Position numbers and translations under genes: made by a program | Assembly: GCF_008153345.1 (NCBI RefSeq) | Contig: NZ_CP042818.1 | Location: 1,612,001 to 1,676,000, forward strand | Source of the DNA: Treponema phagedenis | GTDB lineage: Bacteria > Spirochaetota > Spirochaetia > Treponematales > Treponemataceae | DNA: 64,000 nucleotides | Direction: 5' to 3' | Shown: piece after piece, positions 52,010 to 61,830 of the stretch | How the letters are laid out: every line of letters starts with the position of its first letter | Position numbering within the stretch: the first letter of the stretch is position 1 | Notes under the pieces: generated by a model | Database searches by the model: none | What the model was told of the DNA's origin: nothing | What the model saw: only the letters and a program-made list of their open reading frames with translations

Positions 52010-52435
52010 ATTACTACTGTAGCGTTTTGTAATTAGGTTCCTGTTATAAAAATCGGCGTATCAACAAAAAAGACTTGCGAATTTCAGCATTCCTATGGTA
52101 AGTCTACTCACCGTTGCTCAATTCCGAACGATGTTTTGCCTGACACGTTATTGTAAACAGGCAAAACTCGTAGGCGAACCAAAGGTAGCAATTCCAAGGG
52201 GTTCGCCCTTGCTCAATTCCGAACGATGTTTTAAAGCATCAACACAAAACTGCAAAATTGAAGCTTTAAAACTCGTTGGCGAAGCGGAGGCAAATTATTA
52301 ACGCTTCGCCCTATGGTAAGTTTACTCACCGTTGCGCCGTGTCGGGCTCTTTTTTATAAAATTTTTTACGATTTGTATAAAATGTATTAAGAAAAATAAT
52401 TGAATTATCAAAAAAAACGCTGTACTACTGCAAGC
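52010..52435. repeat. Intergenic composite repeat after tRNA-Leu
   Basis: Contains AGCGTTTTGTAATTAGGTTC, GCATTCCTATGGTAAGTC, then two hairpins of the shared design: CGATGTTTTGCCTG/CAGGCAAAACTCG and CGATGTTTTAAAGC/GCTTTAAAACTCG. The AT-rich TATAAAATTTTTTACGATTT module ends it. From 52436 to 53061 I see no gene; an 83-codon frame at 52483-52734 has no support. Confidence 0.8.
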
Positions 52436-53061
52436 CTAAAAGCTTTAATTTTATAATTTACTATTGATGATTCTCCCCATCGTTATAAGGTTTTGCCGAT
52501 TTTGCTTTTTACAGTATAATGATAGTTGTTTTTTTCATGTATGTGTTGTATGCAGAAAAAGAGTACGCACAAAGTGCTGCCGTCTTTTGAATCCCGTTTT
52601 AGAGTAGCGAAGTTAGAGTGAATCTCCAAAACTTCGCTTTTATCCTGCAAATCGGATTCGGAAGCAGTACAAGCATGGTTTTCTCTGTGCAAATTGTTTT
52701 TAGTAATGGTTAAAAAAGCAATCGTATAAAGCAAGTAAGGGAGCCTTAAAAAAGATTTAGATACTACCGAAAAATAAGGTTTTCCTTGATAGATAATAGA
52801 ATCTTTTATGTATACGCTTTTTCTAAAAACTCGGGGAGTTTTTAGAGATTTTCTACAATAGCTCGAAAAGCTTGTTTTGCCATTTAAGGTTTAATAAAAT
52901 AATACGAAAACCGAGTTTTGTAGGAACACGTATGGATTCATCACTGAATGACTATTCAATTTATCGGAACGCTTATGGCATAATTTGACCACTTTCCTGT
53001 TTTATCCCCTGTCATCATTGTAAGAATCCGACATGCAAAGCGATTGGGTAGCCTTTTGGTG

Positions 53062-54054
53062 TTATGTTGTTTCCCGCACTACCAGTTCCGGTACGATTGT
53101 TATATTCTCATTTTGTATGCCTACTAAAGCTTCAAGTGCAAGAATGAGTGCAGCCGCTCCAGCAACTTGTGAGCGCTGTCTTATAGTGGAAAGAGCGGGC
53201 TCCATGAATTCCGCTACGGCAAAATCGCCATAACCGAGAATTGCAATATCATCGGGGGTTTTTAATCCGCTTTTTTTGATTGCATTGACAAGACCTATTG
53301 TCGTTGTGTTTCCTGCCAGGCAAAAAACCGCATCGGGACGTTCCGATAAGCGGGAAAAATATTCAAGCGACTTATATCCGCCTAAACCGTCAAAGAATGA
53401 GGTTTCGTATACAAGATTTTTGTCATATTTAATACCCTCTCTTTCCAAAATTCTTCTATAGATTAAAAATCGCTGAGAAAGCACATCATCAAACTGATTC
53501 AGATCTCCGTGCAGGGTAATCAAGCCAATTCTTTTATATCCGGTACGCAACAAGTATTCTACACCGAGACTTATCCCCTTATCATGTGCCAAAGATACTG
53601 AAAGGGCATCGCTTGTTGCGGTTCCCACCGAAACACAAACCTTTCCCCTGCGCCGGAATAATTCCCGTATTTTAGGATCCAATCGGATATTGACACAAAT
53701 AACCGCTTGTACGGAATTTTCTTGTAAAAGCTTTCTCAAGATATTATTTGTCCGCTTTCCCAAAAATCGGGTTACAACAATAGTCGGCACAATTCTGACG
53801 CCAAGTACGGAAAGCATTTTTTCAATACCGGTAAATAATTGTAAAAAGGCATAGCTTGTTGCATCGGGCACAATAATCATCAGCGGAATTGACTCCATGT
53901 TTTTAAATAGTTTGCGGTACTGCATTGTTTGCAATGTTTCCAGCACAAGTTTGACAACTTTTACCGGTAACGCAGATGGCGTAATCATTGCTTCTAAAAT
54001 GGTTTCTCGCGAAAGCTTGGTTTTTTGTTTTATATCGAGTAAGGTACTCATCAT
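53062..54054 (-). CDS. LacI-family transcriptional regulator
   Basis: A 330-residue regulator. The N-terminal helix-turn-helix is short and atypical (TLLDIKQKTKLSRETILEAM), followed by a hinge and a periplasmic-binding-type effector domain: SIPLMIIVPDATSYAFLQLF, CVSVGTATSDALSVSLAHDK, GYKRIGLITLHGD, RPDAVFCLAGN, DDIAILGYGDFAVAEFMEPA and VVRETT at the end. It should bind DNA until a small ligand, often a sugar or purine, is bound. It is transcribed away from an ABC exporter gene with only 81 bases between them, so that gene is a likely target. The operator is not obvious. Confidence 0.85.
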   Translation of the reverse strand: MMSTLLDIKQKTKLSRETILEAMITPSALPVKVVKLVLETLQTMQYRKLFKNMESIPLMIIVPDATSYAFLQLFTGIEKMLSVLGVRIVPTIVVTRFLGKRTNNILRKLLQENSVQAVICVNIRLDPKIRELFRRRGKVCVSVGTATSDALSVSLAHDKGISLGVEYLLRTGYKRIGLITLHGDLNQFDDVLSQRFLIYRRILEREGIKYDKNLVYETSFFDGLGGYKSLEYFSRLSERPDAVFCLAGNTTTIGLVNAIKKSGLKTPDDIAILGYGDFAVAEFMEPALSTIRQRSQVAGAAALILALEALVGIQNENITIVPELVVRETT

Positions 54055-54135
54055 ACTTGATAGTATACACAGTTACGGGTATTATGAGAATAGCTATCGG
54101 ATTATAAAATTCTATAACATTTATTTGGAGTATGT

Positions 54136-55926
54136 ATGCCGAGTGACTTAATAAAAGGGGTTAATGAAGAATATTTTAATACGGAAAAACCTGTTAAAAC
54201 CTTTTTACACCTTTTCAAAAACCAAAAAATAAATATTATATTTTCCGCTCTTTTTTTTATTGTAAAAAACAGTCCTGCATGGGCACTGCCCATTGTAACA
54301 GCAAATATTATCAACTACCTTTCAAATGCTTTGCAGCAACCGCAAAACAGGGCGGCTGAAATAAAAATGATTATTATTAACTTGGCGGTATTCGGCGTGC
54401 TTGCCCTGCAAAATATTTTAACGCATACACTGTTCATTTATTTTTTAGCAAAGGCGGTGCGTAATATCGAAGCAAATTTGCGGCTTTCTATTATCAGGCG
54501 GCTGCAGCAGCTTTCCGTCGCTTTCCACGATAAAACAAGCTCAGGCGCAATTCAGGCAAAAGTTTTACGCGATGTTGAATCGATTCGAAGTGTGATAATG
54601 GTACTGATGAACATGTATCTGCCGGCGTTTGCCTCTTTTATCCTTGCTTTTTCGGTAACCATGTACAAGGCGCCGATTATCTCACTCGTGTATGCGGCGG
54701 CAATTCCCATCGTCCTCCTTTTGATGAAACTATTCAGAGGCAGAATGAAGCGCACCAATGCGGTGTTGCGGCATGATATGGAGGAGATGACATCGGAAGT
54801 GTCCGAAATGATTGCGATGCTGCCGGTTACCAAGGCGCACGGCTTGGAAGATGCCGAGATTGCCAAAATGGAAAAAAAATTTAAATTCGTATTTCAAAAC
54901 GGCATGAAGCTTGACATTGTAAGCGCCGTGTTCGGCTCCGCAAACTGGGTTGCCTTTCAATTTCTGCAAATTGCCTGTCTGGTGATCACCGTCAGCTTTG
55001 CGCTTGCTGGAAAAATCGGCACCGGCGATGTAATCCTGTATCATGGTTTTTTTAACCTTGTGCTCGGCTCAGTTGCAACAATTATCAATGCCTATCCCGA
55101 CATAACGCGGGGTATGGAAGCTATCCGCTCCATCGGCGATATTCTGGAATCGGACGAGATTGAATTTAACGAAACAAAGCCTACGGTGCAAAAGGTTTCC
55201 GGCTTGGTGCGTTTTGAAAACGTGTCGTTCCGCTATCCCGATTTGCAAATGCACGCCCTTGATAACATAAACTTTACCGTGCAAGCGGGCGAAACCGTTG
55301 CCTTTGTCGGAGAGTCTGGATCGGGTAAATCAACCATCATGCAGCTTATCATGGGCTTGCGCCATCCGCAGGAAGGAAGGGTTGTCATTGATGACTTTGA
55401 CCTTGCGGAAGTAAACCTGCAAAGCTTCCGCAAACACATTGCCGTCGTGCCGCAATCGGTGGTGCTTTTTTCAGGCTCAATCCAAGACAATATTACCTAC
55501 GGGCTTCCAAACGTCGGCGATGAAGCAATTCTCCGCGCAGCGAAACTTGCCAACGCCCTTGAGTTTATCGAAAAACTTCCCGAAGGCTTTCAAACCAAAG
55601 TAGGGGAGCACGGCGCAAAACTTTCCGGCGGGCAGCGCCAACGTATTGCCATCGCCCGTGCCCTTATCAGAAATCCCGACATTCTCATTTTTGATGAAGC
55701 AACGTCAGCCCTCGATGTTATTTCCGAAAAACTGGTGCAGGATGCCATTGATACCATGGTCAAAGGCAAAACCTGTTTTATTGTTGCGCACCGGCTTTCC
55801 ACCATCCGCAGCGCGGACAAACTCTTTGTGCTGCGTAAGGGCGAAATTGTTGAAAGCGGTACCTACCAAGAACTTATTAACGCAAACGGCGAATTTGCCC
55901 GCTTGCAAAGTTTACAAACTCGTTAA
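54136..55926 (+). CDS. ABC exporter, homodimer type (MsbA-like)
   Basis: A 596-residue half-transporter with six membrane helices (first at about residues 35-60) and an ATPase with Walker A GESGSGKST near residue 394, signature LSGGQRQR near 497, Walker B ILIFDEATSALD near 518 and H-loop VAHRLS. All catalytic residues are canonical, so it can work as a homodimer. TTGGAG lies 7 bases before the ATG. Cargo is unknown. The divergent LacI regulator suggests induction by a small molecule. Confidence 0.85.
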   Translation: MPSDLIKGVNEEYFNTEKPVKTFLHLFKNQKINIIFSALFFIVKNSPAWALPIVTANIINYLSNALQQPQNRAAEIKMIIINLAVFGVLALQNILTHTLFIYFLAKAVRNIEANLRLSIIRRLQQLSVAFHDKTSSGAIQAKVLRDVESIRSVIMVLMNMYLPAFASFILAFSVTMYKAPIISLVYAAAIPIVLLLMKLFRGRMKRTNAVLRHDMEEMTSEVSEMIAMLPVTKAHGLEDAEIAKMEKKFKFVFQNGMKLDIVSAVFGSANWVAFQFLQIACLVITVSFALAGKIGTGDVILYHGFFNLVLGSVATIINAYPDITRGMEAIRSIGDILESDEIEFNETKPTVQKVSGLVRFENVSFRYPDLQMHALDNINFTVQAGETVAFVGESGSGKSTIMQLIMGLRHPQEGRVVIDDFDLAEVNLQSFRKHIAVVPQSVVLFSGSIQDNITYGLPNVGDEAILRAAKLANALEFIEKLPEGFQTKVGEHGAKLSGGQRQRIAIARALIRNPDILIFDEATSALDVISEKLVQDAIDTMVKGKTCFIVAHRLSTIRSADKLFVLRKGEIVESGTYQELINANGEFARLQSLQTR

Positions 55927-55934
55927 TGCCTCAT

Positions 55935-56240
55935 TCTGTAATTAACTTCCTGTTATAAAAAGGAGCCCGACACGGCGCAACGGCGAACCCTTGGAATTTT
56001 ATCTTTGGTTCGCCTACGAGTTTTGCCTGTTTACAATAACGTGTCAGGCAAAACATCGCTTGGAATTGAGCAACGGTGAGCAAACTTACCATAGGGCAAA
56101 GCGTTAATAATTTGCCTCCGCTTTGCCAACGAGTTTAAAAGCTTCAATTTTATAATTTACTGTTGATGCTTTTAAACATCGTTTTGCATTCCTATTTTGC
56201 CGTCCGTGGTAAAATAATACCTTGCGAGTCCTGGTTGCGC
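55935..56240. repeat. Intergenic composite repeat, reverse orientation
   Basis: Modules appear in reverse order relative to 52.0-52.35 kb: GAGCCCGACACGGCGCAACG, CGAGTTTTGCCTG/CAGGCAAAACATCG, GAGCAACGGTGAGCAAACTT, and GAGTTTAAAAGC/GCTTTTAAACATCG. The remaining gap to ileS contains no gene. Confidence 0.8.
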
Positions 56241-56383
56241 TGGGAGATCAGGTAAAACATCGGTTGGTTTTTGCAGGATGTTTCATACTTACTACAAGAA
56301 CTCCTTTTTTATACTGGAATAAAATTAGAAAAAATGGTATTCTTGCTCTATTATTTTTTAGATTATTGAGATGGGAGTAAGTG

Positions 56384-59300
56384 ATGTATAAACCGGTAGA
56401 TCCGAAGGTCAATTTTGCAAAACAGGAAGAAGATGTTCTGAAGTTTTGGAAAGAGCATGGTACTTTTCAAAAATCGATAGATCAACGGAAAGGGGCAAAA
56501 GAGTATGTTTTTTTTGATGGGCCCCCTTTTGCAACCGGATTGCCGCATTTCGGACATTTTGTGCCGAGTACGATTAAAGATATTATTCCTCGATATAAGA
56601 CCATGCAGGGTCATAAGGTGGAACGCCGTTTCGGTTGGGATTGTCACGGTTTGCCGGTGGAAAATCTTATTGAACAAGAGCTGGGACTGAATTCTAAAAC
56701 GGATATTGAAACTTACGGCATTGATAAATTTAATGAAGCATGCCGCGAAAGTGTGTTACGGTATGTAAAAGAATGGCGTGAGACAATTACCCGGCTCGGC
56801 CGCTGGGTTGATTTTGACAATGATTATAAAACCATGGAGCCGGCGTATATGGAATCCATTTGGTGGATTATGAAGCAGCTTTGGGAAAAAGGCTTACTAT
56901 ATGAAGGCCATTATATTCTTCCCTACTGCCCGCGCTGTTCGACGGTTTTGTCCAATCATGAGCTGAACTTAGGCGGTTATCAGGATGTACATGACCCGGC
57001 AATTACCGTGCGTTTTAAGTGTTTGTTTGCGGTGCGGGGCAGCGCTGCGCAAAAAGCGTTTGCAAAAAATCCTTTGCCGAAAAACAGCTATTTGATTGCG
57101 TGGACAACTACCCCGTGGACCCTTCCGAGCAATCTCGGCTTAGCCTTAGGGGCGGATATTGACTATGTGTTGGTAAAAGACGGAGATGAGCATTATATTC
57201 TCGCGGAACACAGGCTTCCCGCGTATTACAAAGAGCCTGAAAAATGCACAATACTGTGGAAGAAAAAGGGAGCCGAGCTTGAAGGCTTGCGCTACGAGCC
57301 GCTTTTCCCCTATTTTGCCCATTTGGGAGTAAAAGAGGACGGCTCTTCCGATGGTGCGGGGCGGGGCGCCTTTCAAACATTGCTTGGAGACTTTGTTTCT
57401 ACCGAAGACGGTACCGGCATTGTGCACACCGCCCCCGGATTCGGTGAAGAAGATAATCTTGTCTTTAAGGATTCCGGCGTGCCGGTTATTTGCCCGATTG
57501 ATGCGGAGTGTAAATTCACGCAGGAAGTCAGTGATTATCAAGGTATGTTTGTAAAAGATGCGGATAAGTTAATCATGGAGCGGTTAAAAAGCGAAGGAAA
57601 GCTGGTAAAGCGCGAGCAAATACTCCACGCGTATCCGCATTGCTGGCGCTGTTCAAGTCCGCTTATTTATCGGGCAATCGGCAGTTGGTTTGTTTCGGTA
57701 GAAAAAATTAAAGAAAATCTTCTAAAGGCAAACGAACAAATTACGTGGCAGCCTGCGCATATTAAAAACGGGCGCTTCGGGAAATGGCTTGAAGGAGCGC
57801 GCGACTGGGCAATAAGCAGAAACCGCTACTGGGGAAATCCTTTACCCATCTGGAAATGCCCCGACTGTGGCAAAACAATCTGTGTGGGCAGTAGAGAAGA
57901 ACTTGAAAAACTTTCCGGTACTTATCCGGAAGATTTACATAAGCATTTTGTTGATCGCATTACTATTCCTTGTGCATGCGGCGGCACCATGCAAAGAATC
58001 CCCGAAGTGCTTGACTGCTGGTTTGAGTCAGGCTCAATGCCGTATGCGCAGGAGCATTATCCGTTTGAGCGCAAAGAGTATTTTGAGGCGCATTTCCCCG
58101 CGGATTTTATTTCGGAGGGGCTTGATCAAACGCGCGGCTGGTTTTACACGCTCACCGTATTGGCGGCAGCTCTTTTTGATAAACCCGCTTTTCAAAATTG
58201 CGTGGTTACCGGCTTGGTGCTTGCGGCGGACGGAAAGAAGATGTCTAAATCGCTGCGCAACTATACCGATCCGAACACGGTGGTAAACGAATTCGGTGCG
58301 GATGCCCTGCGTTTATTCCTCATGCACTCTTCGGTGGTAAAAGCAGATGACTTAAAGTATTCCGATGAGGGCGTGCGCGATGTGCTCAAAAGTATTCTTA
58401 TTCCGCTTTGGAACAGTTATAGTTTTTATGTTACGTATGCAAATATCGATAAGGTTACGCCTCCCGCGCACGCAAAGCTTGACGGAAAGGACAAGGGCAT
58501 TAAAGAATTCCTCAGCCATGTTACCAATCCTTTAGACCGCTGGATTCTTTCCATTACCGAAAAGCTGGTGTTTGATGTAACCGCCGCAATGGATGCCTAT
58601 GACCTTTCAAAGGCGATTGATCCGATTGTTTCGTATATTGACCAATTAAACAACTGGTACATTCGCCGCTCCCGCCGCCGCTTTTGGAAGAGCGAGAATG
58701 ACGGCGATAAGGCGCAAGCTTACGAAACCTTGTACCGGGCAATTAAGAAATTCACCCTTGTGGCGGCTCCGGTTGTTCCGTTTATTACCGAAACCATCTG
58801 GCAAAATCTGCGCACCGATGAAGACCCGGAATCCGTGCATCTTGCCGATTATCCGGTGTATGAACCCGCGGCACGGGATGCTGCGCTTGAGTTTAAAATG
58901 GAAACGGTGCAAAAGGCGGTTTCGATGGGGCGATCGCTTCGCTATCAGTTTAATCTGAAAATCAGACAGCCGCTTAAGGCGGTGGAAATTGTTACCCGCA
59001 ATACTGAGGAAAAGCGCGTGCTCTTGGAAATGGAAGACAGCATTATCGACGAGCTGAATGTCAAAGAAGTGAAATTCCATGAAAAAGAGGATGAGCTGGT
59101 AGAGTATACGGCAAAGGCTAATTTTAAAGTATTGGGCAAAGAACTTGGAGCAAAGATGAAGGAAGCCGCCGGCGTTATCGAAAAGCTGAATTCGCAGGAA
59201 ATACAGAGCTTGCTTGAAGGGGCTTCGCTCAGTCTTGACATAAGCGGGCATACGCTTGAACTTACCGCGGATAAAATCATCATCAACAGAATCGAGAAGG

Positions 59301-59644
59301 ATTCGCTTAAGGTTATTAACGAAGGCACCTTAACGGTTGGACTCGATACCGAAATCAGCGAAGAGCTGTTACTTGAAGGCTATGTCAGAGATTTAGTGCG
59401 GGGTATCCAAAACTTGCGGAAAGAGCGCGGACTTGCGGTAACCGATCGGATACAGCTTGTTGCCGGATCAAAAAGTACGGACTCAGCGCAATTGCAAAAA
59501 GCCTTTGATGTATTCAAAGACTATATTATGAACGAGACGCTTGCAACAAAGGCTGCTTGGCTTGTAGCTTCCGAGCTTCCTGCAGACTGTATTACTATAG
59601 AAGTCGGTGATGTGTCATGGGAGGTAAATCTTGAAAAAGCATAA
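56384..59644 (+). CDS. ileS: Isoleucyl-tRNA synthetase (long, eukaryote-like type)
   Basis: A 1086-residue class I synthetase that charges tRNA-Ile in the cytoplasm. The HIGH motif is PFATGLPHFGHF near residue 53, the editing domain contains AWTTTPWTLPSN, the KMSKS motif is GKKMSKSLRN near 618, and a zinc-binding-like WKCPDCGKTIC lies near 490. It is longer than the typical bacterial enzyme and of the eukaryote-like type 2 lineage, known from spirochaetes and associated with low mupirocin sensitivity. GGGAG lies 6 bases before the ATG at 56384. Its end overlaps the lipoprotein gene. Confidence 0.95.
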   Translation: MYKPVDPKVNFAKQEEDVLKFWKEHGTFQKSIDQRKGAKEYVFFDGPPFATGLPHFGHFVPSTIKDIIPRYKTMQGHKVERRFGWDCHGLPVENLIEQELGLNSKTDIETYGIDKFNEACRESVLRYVKEWRETITRLGRWVDFDNDYKTMEPAYMESIWWIMKQLWEKGLLYEGHYILPYCPRCSTVLSNHELNLGGYQDVHDPAITVRFKCLFAVRGSAAQKAFAKNPLPKNSYLIAWTTTPWTLPSNLGLALGADIDYVLVKDGDEHYILAEHRLPAYYKEPEKCTILWKKKGAELEGLRYEPLFPYFAHLGVKEDGSSDGAGRGAFQTLLGDFVSTEDGTGIVHTAPGFGEEDNLVFKDSGVPVICPIDAECKFTQEVSDYQGMFVKDADKLIMERLKSEGKLVKREQILHAYPHCWRCSSPLIYRAIGSWFVSVEKIKENLLKANEQITWQPAHIKNGRFGKWLEGARDWAISRNRYWGNPLPIWKCPDCGKTICVGSREELEKLSGTYPEDLHKHFVDRITIPCACGGTMQRIPEVLDCWFESGSMPYAQEHYPFERKEYFEAHFPADFISEGLDQTRGWFYTLTVLAAALFDKPAFQNCVVTGLVLAADGKKMSKSLRNYTDPNTVVNEFGADALRLFLMHSSVVKADDLKYSDEGVRDVLKSILIPLWNSYSFYVTYANIDKVTPPAHAKLDGKDKGIKEFLSHVTNPLDRWILSITEKLVFDVTAAMDAYDLSKAIDPIVSYIDQLNNWYIRRSRRRFWKSENDGDKAQAYETLYRAIKKFTLVAAPVVPFITETIWQNLRTDEDPESVHLADYPVYEPAARDAALEFKMETVQKAVSMGRSLRYQFNLKIRQPLKAVEIVTRNTEEKRVLLEMEDSIIDELNVKEVKFHEKEDELVEYTAKANFKVLGKELGAKMKEAAGVIEKLNSQEIQSLLEGASLSLDISGHTLELTADKIIINRIEKDSLKVINEGTLTVGLDTEISEELLLEGYVRDLVRGIQNLRKERGLAVTDRIQLVAGSKSTDSAQLQKAFDVFKDYIMNETLATKAAWLVASELPADCITIEVGDVSWEVNLEKA

Positions 59645-60485
59645 TTTTCCACGTCTCTTTTTTCTCCTTTTTTCTGTACTCTTTTTTTCTTCTTGTGCCA
59701 CAAAAGCGTGGAAAGGAACTTTTAACCCTCTCGGACTTATAGGGCCTGACGCGGATATGTATATGTATATTCCGGTAGCGCCAAATAAAGCGCTTTTATA
59801 CGAGATACTTGAGGGAAATAATAATGCAAAAGATATAAAAAAAGTTTTAAACAGAACAAAGGCTGTATATGCGGGCTTTTTTATTGAAAGTAATGAGTTT
59901 AGAATTTGCAGCAGCGGCGGATATCCGTTTTCATTAACCAATATGCTGTTTCCTAAATCAAAGGGATGGAAGCCGGGTAAAACCGCAAAAGGAATACGGT
60001 ATTATCAGAGCGGATACATGGACATTTCGATTCCTTCCGGAAACACCGCCTGTGTAGTACTCGGTTCCACCGCTCGGCAGGATATGAATGATTTTTTAGC
60101 AAAACTGGATAATCCTCAGCCGGTAAGCTTGAGTTCACGGTTTGAGGCGCTTATGAATGCGAGTGATGCTGCACCGAAAAAAAATATCGGCGTTTTTATT
60201 ACCAATAGTCAGTATTTTTTAGCAAAGGTTACCGGTATTGCAAACCTTGATTTACCGCTCGGTGCTATTGAAATGCATGTAATAAAGAAAGAAAAAACAA
60301 ACGACTATACGTATTCGCTTTCCGTTGAGGCGGATAATAATCGAGCAGCTTTTGCAGTGAGATTTTTACTTGCAAAAGTACTAAACGGAAAAATAGGCGG
60401 CACAGGAAATTCTATCACCGTTGAAGACGGAACAATTCCAAGCGAAAAACTTGCCGCTCTTATCAAAACTTTGTATCTTCATTGA
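59631..60485 (+). CDS. Lipoprotein encoded directly after ileS (Tp0453-like by position)
   Basis: A 284-residue protein with a lipoprotein signal (FFLLFSVLFFSSC, lipid on Cys22 or close by). The mature part begins ATKAWKGTFNPLGLIGPDAD and is rich in amphipathic segments, with repeated KLDNPQPVSL- and EALMNASD-like helices; no enzyme motif is seen. In T. pallidum the gene after ileS encodes the outer-membrane-associated lipoprotein Tp0453 of similar size; I infer orthology from position and type, not from alignment. It starts with TTG, preceded by GGAGG, inside the ileS coding end, so translation is coupled. Confidence 0.7.
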   Translation: MKKHNFPRLFFLLFSVLFFSSCATKAWKGTFNPLGLIGPDADMYMYIPVAPNKALLYEILEGNNNAKDIKKVLNRTKAVYAGFFIESNEFRICSSGGYPFSLTNMLFPKSKGWKPGKTAKGIRYYQSGYMDISIPSGNTACVVLGSTARQDMNDFLAKLDNPQPVSLSSRFEALMNASDAAPKKNIGVFITNSQYFLAKVTGIANLDLPLGAIEMHVIKKEKTNDYTYSLSVEADNNRAAFAVRFLLAKVLNGKIGGTGNSITVEDGTIPSEKLAALIKTLYLH

Positions 60486-60570
60486 TATAAAAATAAACCG
60501 AATACTTCTTCCTATTTTGAGATGGGGAGAAGTATTCGTTAATTTTAACATCAGTTTAATGGAGAATAGT

Positions 60571-60840
60571 ATGCCAACCTATGAGTATATCTGCGATTCT
60601 TGCGGAAATGATTTTGAAGTAGTTAAAAAATTTTCAGATGCGCCTGAAAAAAGCTGCCCTAAATGCGGTATGCCGGTTCGCCAAGTGTTTTCAGCAAATT
60701 TTGGAATAAACTTTACCGGAAGCGGATTTTATACAACTGACACTGCAAAACAAAAATCAAATGATACTGTACAAGCGACTTCGTCTTGTTTACAACAAGG
60801 ACATAAGAGTTGTTGCGCCTGTCATGCACATAACGAATGA
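60571..60840 (+). CDS. FmdB-family zinc-ribbon protein
   Basis: An 89-residue protein that begins MPTYEYICDSCGNDFEVVKK with a second CPKCGMPVRQVFSANFGINF, the typical zinc ribbon of the FmdB (CxxC_CxxC_SSSS) family, then GSGFYTTD. The tail has extra Cys and His (CLQQGHKSCCACHAHNE), which is uncommon and could bind another metal. GGAG lies upstream of the ATG at 60571. Its stop overlaps the start of the next zinc-ribbon gene (ATGA). The role of the family is unclear. Confidence 0.85.
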   Translation: MPTYEYICDSCGNDFEVVKKFSDAPEKSCPKCGMPVRQVFSANFGINFTGSGFYTTDTAKQKSNDTVQATSSCLQQGHKSCCACHAHNE

Positions 60841-61154
60841 AAAAAGTTCCGGTTTTTTTTTGTGAAAATTGCGGCGGTACGGTGCGGCGCGATACAAAGG
60901 TGTGCCCGCATTGCGGCAGGTTTTTTGCTTCCGTGCGTTGTCCGCGATGCAATTATACGGGAAATGCCGATGAATTTAGGGAAGGGTGCCCTTCTTGTGG
61001 CTATGCCTTCCCGCAAGAAAAAAAATTTCAAAAGCCTAAATATCGTGCGCGCAAGAGAGGGAAAGAAAGTCAGGATTCTCTTCCTTTTTGGATTTATTTT
61101 TTAGTTATCGCGCTTTGTTGCGGACTTGCGCTAGCGTTTATTTTTTATTTATAA
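60837..61154 (+). CDS. Double zinc-ribbon protein with C-terminal membrane anchor
   Basis: A 105-residue protein with four CxxC knuckles: FFCENCGG, KVCPHCGRFF, VRCPRCNYTG and EGCPSCGYAF. A basic linker (KPKYRARKRGK) leads to a single hydrophobic helix (FWIYFLVIALCCGLALAFIF) at the end, so the zinc ribbons should stay in the cytoplasm. It is translationally coupled to the FmdB-type gene. Its 3' end overlaps that of the converging gene by 17 bases. Function unknown; adaptor or chaperone roles are possible. Confidence 0.75.
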   Translation: MKKVPVFFCENCGGTVRRDTKVCPHCGRFFASVRCPRCNYTGNADEFREGCPSCGYAFPQEKKFQKPKYRARKRGKESQDSLPFWIYFLVIALCCGLALAFIFYL

Positions 61155-61830
61155 AAAAATTAATTGTTGCCCGATCCTTTTCATTACGAGGAGAGAATGC
61201 GAGCCTCAATCCGTTTTTTGCGCAAAGCACCTTACACGTAAGCTTGAGAATGCGCTGATCCATTTTTAATGAGCAATTTTCGAGAATCTGATTTTCTTCA
61301 ATATTTCCGACGCTGGAAGGAATATCTGGATTAAAATCAAAATAGTGTTCGGTCAGTTTTTCTATTCTGCCAGTGATAATTGCATCATTTAAAGGGTTTG
61401 TAAACATAAAATTAAGAGCTTTTTCTTCCGGAAGCAATGGAACATCCGTTTTTGGAATTTGTTTATACCTCAAAAAAATATTTCGTAGTGCCTCATTGCT
61501 TTGTGCAGCCGGATTTTCATAGTTAATAATCGCTTGTACGCCTATTTTTGTTGCTTTATCCGCATCAAGCGAAGTGAAGTCGGAATTTACCAGCAACAAA
61601 ATAAGCATATCATTCTTTGAAGTATCCCAGCGGATATGCTGGGTTATCACCTTCCAATGGCGCGGAAAATCTACCGCATTAATAAATATCGCATCGGGAG
61701 CAATTTCTTCAATATTGTCCAAAGCTTTTACCGCCGATCGATAATGAATAAAATCAAAACCGTATGTGTTGGCAAAGCGGATAATGCCGGAAAAAATATT
61801 TTCTTCTTCGGCTATTAGAATCGCCTTCAT
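61138..61830 (-). CDS. Receiver-like and PilZ-like protein
   Basis: A 230-residue protein. The first 120 residues have the alternating pattern of a response-regulator receiver domain (MKAILIAEEENIFSGIIRFA, DAIFINAVDF, DMLILLLVNSDF), but the phosphorylated Asp site is not standard. The C-terminal 90 residues (LNFMFTNPLNDAIITGRIEK, NQILENCSLKMDQRILKLTC) resemble a PilZ-type barrel, without the clear RxxxR motif needed for c-di-GMP. It could be a degenerate signalling protein. It is followed directly by the secreted-protein gene on its upstream side and is co-transcribed with it. Confidence 0.55.
   Translation of the reverse strand: MKAILIAEEENIFSGIIRFANTYGFDFIHYRSAVKALDNIEEIAPDAIFINAVDFPRHWKVITQHIRWDTSKNDMLILLLVNSDFTSLDADKATKIGVQAIINYENPAAQSNEALRNIFLRYKQIPKTDVPLLPEEKALNFMFTNPLNDAIITGRIEKLTEHYFDFNPDIPSSVGNIEENQILENCSLKMDQRILKLTCKVLCAKNGLRLAFSPRNEKDRATINFFINKK

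Noticed and set aside
52483-52734. 83-codon minus-strand frame in the gap before the LacI gene
   Set aside because: No recognisable features, no ribosome binding site, and a composition like the surrounding intergenic DNA.
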